Shown in pieces: positions 8,389 through 13,150 of a stretch of DNA of 13,150 bases. The notes below the pieces were generated by a model. That model made no database searches and was not told where the DNA came from. It saw only the letters and a list, made by a program, of their open reading frames with translations. Source of the stretch: Stephanodiscus triporus (Eukaryota; Bacillariophyta; Thalassiosirophyceae; Thalassiosirales; Thalassiosiraceae). Numbering within the stretch: the first letter of the stretch is position 1; the number at the start of each line of letters is the position of its first letter. Both the position numbers and the translations under genes were made by a program. Location: NCBI GenBank assembly GCA_036939755.1, contig JALLAZ010000638.1, positions 1 through 13,150 of the forward strand, given 5' to 3'.

Positions 8389-10574
8389 CTAACCCCATCT
8401 ATGGTGTTCTTTCCTCGAGCGCATATCATGTATTTTTGACAGCGAGCCCGTAACGCCCTCACCATCTGCTTCCATTTCTCGCCTCTCTTCCAGTCTTTTA
8501 TCTTCCAATTCTCTTTCTCTCCTCCATTTCTCCTTATCGCCGAATCCCTCGGGAAGATTTTCTATTGCCTCGAATAACTCGGTGGCGATTTCACCAGCCG
8601 TCGGCCTGTCCTCTGGATTGAACTTCAAGCACTTCCTCATGGCCTTATTTATCGCCATTAATGCAGGATCCGTTATCAATATCGTCTCGTTGAAATCGTC
8701 CGGCCAGTCCGGCAACTCTCCGCGCGCTACTTTCGGGCGAGTTTCTTCTTCTGCTTCACCCTTCTGCATCAAACCCCACGGAGAATGGGTCGTCAATATC
8801 TCCATCAATATGTTACCCAAAGAATAAATGTCGATCTTCTCCGTTAGCGGTGCGGGGTTGGTGTAGTTTGATATGTGAAAGTGCATCTCCTCGGGAGCCC
8901 TCCACCACGGCTCTCGAAACCGCCCAGGGAAGCCGCACGTTCTATTGTTCTTGGAATCCCACGTCATGAATTCGGCGACGTTGAAATCATTGAGCTTCGG
9001 CTTGCCTCGTTTGACCACGGCGATGTTACGCGGATTCAAATCGTAGTGTACCAATGTGGCGTTGCTGGTGACTTTAACTTTGCCCCTCTCAATCTCCTTC
9101 AAAAGTGATTTCTTCTCGCCGTCATCACCATCTGAATCATTCGAATCATCTGTCACCGGGAAGGGAAAATCTGGGTAATCAATGCTGTGCACGTGCGAGA
9201 CCCCAGCTGCCACCATCGAAGCCAGCTGGAGCTTGATCTTGCTGACCGGCTCTATGCCTTCCATTCCTCGGAATGACCGAGCTATCTTCTCCAAGCTGGA
9301 CATCCCCTCGATGCCAAAGTTGGCAAGCTCATTGATGGCACTCTGACCACAGTATCCATAAATGTCCAAAACGTAGGGCGAGAACGTGAGCCTCTCCATG
9401 GCGAGAGCGTCGCGACGATGCAGCTCATAGTACTCTGGAAGAAAATCCCTTTCAATTCTGACGGGGTAATATCGGAGGAAGTTGAATGAATTACTGTCAG
9501 ATAAACCATGTCGACTACTTTGAGCAGGCACGAGCAAAGAACACATACACACCTCAACGTCTTTAACACCACCGACTCCTGGAAACCCCATTCTTCTTCC
9601 TCCTCGTCGTATCCCGGGATTTGCTCCACATACATCTCCCATGCCGAACGGAACCAACCCTGTCCCAAAAATTCGATCGACTCTTCCCTCATCAATCCCT
9701 CTGCGTTCGCCTTTGCGTTCCTCCTCCTCTTCATTGGATACTTCAGATGAAGATCGTGCAAATATTTATTGAGTATTGGCGGATGGGAGGTGATTGATCG
9801 CCGATTCTCTTCCCGCCTGTAATTCGGGAAGGCGAACGATCCTGGTCCGGACGAGCGGACTAAATCGATTTCGTGGACGCTGTTGCAATTGGGGTAGCTG
9901 GTGGTCTGCCACTGCGCCATCGGCACGCATTGCGTCTCGTCCTCCATTTTCTCGCCCTCGTCAACGCCACTATCTACAACCTTGTCGTCCGCAGTTTCAA
10001 AGTTTGATACGGCCGGCGATATCCAACCTCCGGGATCCAGCATGAGACCATCGATTTGTTTTCCCCGAAATTTTGTTTTGGCGTCATGCATCACCTCCTG
10101 AATTACGGCAGCATTGACGACTCTGGGATGTCTACGAAAATTTCTCATACTACGTGAAGTCTGCGGGGCATTCCGCCCCCACCTGCCGTAGAGTGTACCC
10201 TGAACGCTCACTTCAGCGGGCATGGAATGCAGGGCGAAGATATGTAGTCTGTGAATAGTTCCGACGGCAAATATTGTCCCCGCAACAAATAGCGTCGAGA
10301 CTTTAACTTTCGTCAAGATTCCCCCGACGGCAGCTACTGTTAAAATCCTGCGTTTCATCGTAGGTATGAATTTTGATTGCTCCTGTTGTCTTGTGAATGT
10401 CTTCGACGGAGAGGTTTGTGGGTGAAGCACATAATGAAGCGATTGAGATGACAGGTTCTCGAAATCGTCGAAGCTAGAAGACGACGTGATGGCATAAGTC
10501 TTGTGGTACGTCGATGCCTGCATTTCATCGCTCGGACTGGTAGGCGAAACTCGAGAGCGTTGTTGAGGCGGCAT
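8389..10574 (-). CDS. membrane-anchored protein kinase-like protein with DFN in place of DFG
   Basis: Two exons: 10574-9553 and 9493-8389, joined across a 59-nt intron (GTGTGT..CAG, phase 2), giving 708 residues. Residues 1-75 are Ser/Thr/Gln-rich. A hydrophobic stretch at about 77-107 is a probable transmembrane anchor preceded by KRR. The kinase domain runs about 300-655: glycine loop FLGQGWFRSAW (302-312), VVLK lysine K338, catalytic HYDLNPRN (D492, N497), DFN (510-512) where most kinases have DFG, APE (540-542), DIYSLGN (D562) and R637 in EDRP. The tail 659-687 is highly charged and probably helical. Catalytic Lys, Asp, Asn and the metal-binding Asp are all kept, so activity is plausible. 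Substrate unknown. I have seen HxDLNPRN..NDFNVAEF-type kinases as a diatom or stramenopile class, but I cannot confirm that here. The start at 10574 (GCCATG) is the first in frame. The intron is short; transcripts should confirm it. Confidence 0.82.
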
Positions 10575-11149
10575 GGCGACGTTGCTGGTTTTTAGGGTGG
10601 CTTAATTTGCGGGAGAATAAAGTATAACTCAGTGAGCCTACAACAAAGGCGATCGTTTTTGTGTCCTGACCAAACAGCCTCTAAACAAAAGGCATCTCTA
10701 TGATCTCCCCTCTCTCTAAATGAGAAATCATGGCATCGTATAAGAGGCAGGAGATTTTATTCGTGCGTTCGTAGCACAAAACCCGCGGTTCGGCGGCGGT
10801 TCTTCTTCTGGGCAGGCTGGGGGCCGGGCGGCGGGCGGGTGGTTGTTTTGGAAGGCTCGCGCCATTTTCAGTTTTCAAATCAGAGTTACGTGTAGGATTT
10901 GAAAATGTTGTTTTTCAACGAGAGCGGGAAAGAACGCGCCCGCACGAGAAAAGACCATGAATCAAACGGTCTTGTTGGCAAGTTGTTGGTGCGCCTCTAG
11001 ATCGTATCTACTCTACTCTCTAGTATCGTATTTAGAGTGGAGTTGAGGGATATTAGCATGACTCTTTGATAAGAAACGGCTGAGGTAGGTACCAAAGCCT
11101 TCTCAAGATAGGTAACTTTTTTGTTAAATGCGAACGGCTAATAGTATGG
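10575..11149. other. intergenic region upstream of the kinase
   Basis: About 575 bp without a convincing gene, between the kinase start and the palindrome cluster. It should contain the kinase promoter. A GC-rich patch (about 10785-10865) sits in otherwise mixed sequence. One 65-codon minus-strand ORF overlaps it but has no recognisable domain. Whether part of this belongs to the neighbouring transposon cannot be told, because the element's left end is not identified. Confidence 0.5.
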
Positions 11150-11166
11150 TAGAGTACGTATGTACT

Positions 11167-11336
11167 CTAGACCCAATGTCTAGGTCTAGACCTTAGGTCT
11201 AGTCTAGACCTATGGTCTAGTACTAGACCTAAGGTCTACGCTAGACCATAGGTCTACGATTTTTCAGTACAGATTCCACGGATTCCTATGTAGAAAAATC
11301 GTAGACCTTAGGTCTAGCACTAGACCTTAGGTCTAC
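11167..11336. repeat. cluster of seven 17-nt palindromes, CTAGACCNNNGGTCTAG
   Basis: Units start at 11167, 11186, 11204, 11223, 11241, 11301 and 11320, mostly spaced 18 or 19 bp. The first is the most divergent (CTAGAC/GTCTAG arms with a 5-nt centre). The others have GACC/GGTC cores around TTA, TAT, TAA or ATA. Units five and six flank a larger inverted repeat: 11241-11265 and 11293-11317 pair over 25 bp with two mismatches, including CTACGATTTTTC against GAAAAATCGTAG, around a 27-nt loop. The cluster ends about 240 bp before the transposase ATG. The layout resembles an array of protein-binding sites or a subterminal transposon repeat; strong foldback of single strands is also expected. Confidence 0.85.
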
Positions 11337-11573
11337 CGTATAACACGCTGTAAAAGGAATAAAAAAACCATTTTCAGAAAGAAAGTACTCTAGAGGGATG
11401 GCTCCCGCGCAATTTGGCGTAGTGTATGATTCCTACGTACCCTCAATTTTTTTTTGGCGCACCTTTGTTTCGCTGCTAAATTTCGTACTAGAACCTGTGT
11501 AGGGATTGTACGGAGTGTGGACGATTTTTCATTGTTCACGAGATTCTCTCACAAATCGCATTCTCCCGCAACC

Positions 11574-12821
11574 ATGATCTACAACAAAGGTGGAAAGAGT
11601 GGCATGCGAGTAGCCAGGAAGGTTACTGGTCTTGTTGCGCCTCGTCGCGCTTATTCCAATCGTGAGAAGGCCCTCATCCTCTCTCTTGTGGAGGAGAAGA
11701 TGAAGAACGAACGTATCTCCCTTGCTCGTGCAGCGTCTGAGGTCCACGTACCTCTCAGTTCTATCTACCGCTGGCGTGCCGACACCAATCTTCCTGATTT
11801 ATCACAAGATTCGAGTGACGTCGCCTACAAGAACAAAAATCATCAAGGCCCTGATGGTTTCCTTGATGACATCAAGGACGAACTGATCTTGTTCATCACT
11901 GAGTGGAGGGACAGGGGTTTTCCCGTGAGTCGTTTTTCTGTTGTACAGAAGGCAACTCAAATCAAGCCAACGTTTGCAGAGAAATCACTTCCTGCGCGTT
12001 ATATGTGCATCTCTCGCTTTTTGCTTGCAAACAACCTTGTGCATCGCATCGCGACACATGCCTCTCAGAAACCTCCTGAGGTTGCCTGCGAAGATGCCAG
12101 GTCCTACATGAAGATGGTAGTGCCCATGTGTGTTGGTCGCACGCGCGACCCCAAGTTCACCATCAATATGGACCAGACGAACCAGTTTTATGGTTCGTCG
12201 CCAAAGTCTACCATCAATGTACGCGGACAGCGTACTGTCAACATGCGAAAGGGAGCAGACGAAAGCAAACGCTGCACCGTCGCGTTGACAGTGACAGCAT
12301 CTGGTGGGTTCCTCACACCCTTCATCGTCTACAAGGGTGTCAAGGGGGGGACGATCGACACGCGCGAGCTGCCCCAGCATCCCCAAGGCGCTGTGTATAC
12401 CGTCCAGCAGAAGGCGTGGTTTAACGAAGAGGTGATGCTCCATTGGGTGGAGCATGTCCTAGCTCCCAGCGTCTCAACCGCACCAGTTGGCATCATCCCC
12501 CTTCTCTTCCTCGACTCGTTCAAGGTTCATTTGCTGGGGAGAGTCACCAACGCCATCCAGAATCTCGGCATCCAGGTAGAATTCATCCCTGGCGGTTGCA
12601 CTGGACTCGTGCAACCTATCAACGTTGGGATCAACAAGCCGTACAAGTCCAACATGACGAAGGCGTACACTGCGTGGCTGTTGGAACAAGATCCCAACCT
12701 TCCCATCCGCGCTGCAAAATGCAAAGACATGTCGGCGTGGATCCTCGAGGCGGTGGGGTCAATCACAGACGAGACCATCAGGAATGCCTGGCGCAAGACT
12801 GGCTACTCCTATTACGAGTAG
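11574..12821 (+). CDS. pogo-like DDE transposase with third catalytic Asp changed to Asn
   Basis: An uninterrupted 415-residue frame. Residues about 24-68 look like a helix-turn-helix DNA-binding domain (SNREKALILSLV, then LARAASEVHVPLSSIYRWR). About 96-155 may be a second, CENP-B-like, helical DNA-binding region. The catalytic core follows: D200 in INMDQTNQFY, D314 in LFLDSFKVHL, then CTGLVQPINVGINKPYK, where relatives have QP-hydrophobic-D; here position 350 is Asn (AAC, 12621-12623). Such enzymes cut and paste DNA using three acidic residues, so this copy is probably inactive as it stands. I chose the ATG at 11574 (CAACCATGA); the frame is open upstream to 11454 but only with a TTG. It is downstream of the palindrome cluster and convergent with a second ORF 87 bp away. 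A domesticated role is possible because the frame is intact, but recent inactivation is simpler. Confidence 0.85.
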   Translation: MIYNKGGKSGMRVARKVTGLVAPRRAYSNREKALILSLVEEKMKNERISLARAASEVHVPLSSIYRWRADTNLPDLSQDSSDVAYKNKNHQGPDGFLDDIKDELILFITEWRDRGFPVSRFSVVQKATQIKPTFAEKSLPARYMCISRFLLANNLVHRIATHASQKPPEVACEDARSYMKMVVPMCVGRTRDPKFTINMDQTNQFYGSSPKSTINVRGQRTVNMRKGADESKRCTVALTVTASGGFLTPFIVYKGVKGGTIDTRELPQHPQGAVYTVQQKAWFNEEVMLHWVEHVLAPSVSTAPVGIIPLLFLDSFKVHLLGRVTNAIQNLGIQVEFIPGGCTGLVQPINVGINKPYKSNMTKAYTAWLLEQDPNLPIRAAKCKDMSAWILEAVGSITDETIRNAWRKTGYSYYE

Positions 12822-12871
12822 CCCTCCCTTCATCTTCATTTGTCTACATCGTTATCTGAATTGCATCAAAC

Positions 12872-12916
12872 TTAAGTAATTAATGATTACTAAATTAATA
12901 TTATCCGTTTACTTAA
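12872..12916. repeat. AT-rich inverted repeats between convergent ORFs
   Basis: TTAAGTAA (12872-12879) is matched by TTACTTAA (12909-12916), and AGTAAT/ATTACT (12875-12891) forms a smaller internal stem. They sit where the two convergent transcripts must end, with the right arm overlapping the stop of the minus-strand ORF. They may help 3'-end formation, or may simply reflect AT-rich sequence. Confidence 0.4.
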
Positions 12917-13150
12917 TTGCAAACATATCCTTCATCACTAACACGACGGCAACACAACACCCGAAGTTGTGGTGATGTTTTTGCCACTTAGCGACGCAAT
13001 CACAGACAGCGCGATTGCTGGAGTAAATCTCCACGATGCGCGCACAAAGCCCGTCGTACCGGTCGGCGCGGAAAGCAAGATGCTTCGCCAAGTAGCCGAC
13101 CTTGCATGTGCGGAGGCCGTCCTGGAGGAAATACACCTCCAGGACGTCCT
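12909..13150 (-). CDS. uncharacterised ORF beside the transposase, 5' end outside the window
   Basis: A minus-strand frame, open to the window edge and ending at TAA (12911-12909). The visible 79 or so residues include EVYFLQDGLRTCKVGYL, AKHLAFRADRYDGLCARIVEIYS and a final part with HHNFGCCVAVVLVMKDM. I do not recognise a named domain. Its position, 87 bp from and convergent with the transposase, suggests an accessory protein of the same element; I have an impression of similar VGYLPRH..ARVVEVYS proteins near algal and oomycete transposases, but cannot verify it. A frame open to the edge and a protein-like composition argue against a chance ORF. The start codon lies beyond 13150. Confidence 0.55.
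   Translation of the reverse strand, partial: DVLEVYFLQDGLRTCKVGYLAKHLAFRADRYDGLCARIVEIYSSNRAVCDCVAKWQKHHHNFGCCVAVVLVMKDMFAIK

Larger units (their letters stand above)
11150..13150 (+). mobile_element. pogo-type (Tc1/mariner superfamily) DNA transposon, right end outside the window
   Basis: A DDE_1-type transposase frame, a cluster of palindromes upstream of it and a second convergent ORF suggest one element. The left boundary is set provisionally at the inverted pair TAGAGTAC/GTACTCTA (11150-11169). The true terminal inverted repeats and TA target duplication are not identified, and the right end lies beyond the window. Confidence 0.5.

Noticed and set aside
10681..10878. 65-codon minus-strand ORF
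   Set aside because: No domain, and its composition follows a local GC-rich patch; not supportable as a gene.
11454..11573. Upstream extension of the transposase frame
   Set aside because: It begins with TTG, and its residues do not resemble the family N-terminus.
1..13150. tRNA, rRNA, CRISPR array or bacterial operon signals
   Set aside because: None seen; the spliceosomal introns and gene layout are eukaryotic. The palindrome cluster lacks CRISPR-like spacers.

Overview
This is nuclear DNA from a eukaryotic microbe, most likely a centric diatom or another stramenopile alga. Three genes are split by short GT..AG introns (59 to 238 nt), starts sit in good eukaryotic ATG contexts, and there is no operon layout. 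The protein set also fits: a secreted-pathway PDI ending in KDEL, an FKBP fused to a linker-histone-type domain, cytosolic serine hydroxymethyltransferase, allantoicase, a membrane kinase with DFN in place of DFG, and a pogo-type transposase. The lineage is an inference from gene content; no RNA gene or organelle marker confirms it.

Layout. 1-1950: AT-rich, gene-poor repeat DNA with a perfect hairpin, a degenerate array of CCCCATTTCAATATGGGG-like palindromes and two decayed coding scraps. 1963-2887 (-): small PDI in three exons. 3186-3767 (+): H15-FKBP fusion, divergent from the PDI. 3768-4630: gene-free, holding convergent 3' ends. 4631-6272 (-): SHMT in two exons, the first with only 21 coding bases. 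6594-8224 (+): allantoicase, divergent from SHMT, very GC-rich, with its frame broken at a run of 14 G. 8389-10574 (-): two-exon membrane kinase, tail to tail with allantoicase. 11150-13150: left part of a DNA transposon, with a cluster of seven 17-nt palindromes, an intact transposase reading frame whose third catalytic Asp is Asn, and a convergent second ORF cut by the window edge.

How the genes relate. The host genes form two divergent pairs (PDI/FKBP and SHMT/allantoicase), each with about 300 bp between starts. PDI and FKBP are both protein-folding enzymes, but one acts in the ER and the other probably in the nucleus. Allantoicase releases urea and ureidoglycolate from allantoate; ureidoglycolate leads to glyoxylate, which can feed glycine and then SHMT, so that pair is metabolically plausible. 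No co-regulation can be proved from sequence alone. The most unusual items are the H15-FKBP fusion, the palindrome cluster in front of the transposase, the D-to-N change in the transposase, and the DFN kinase.
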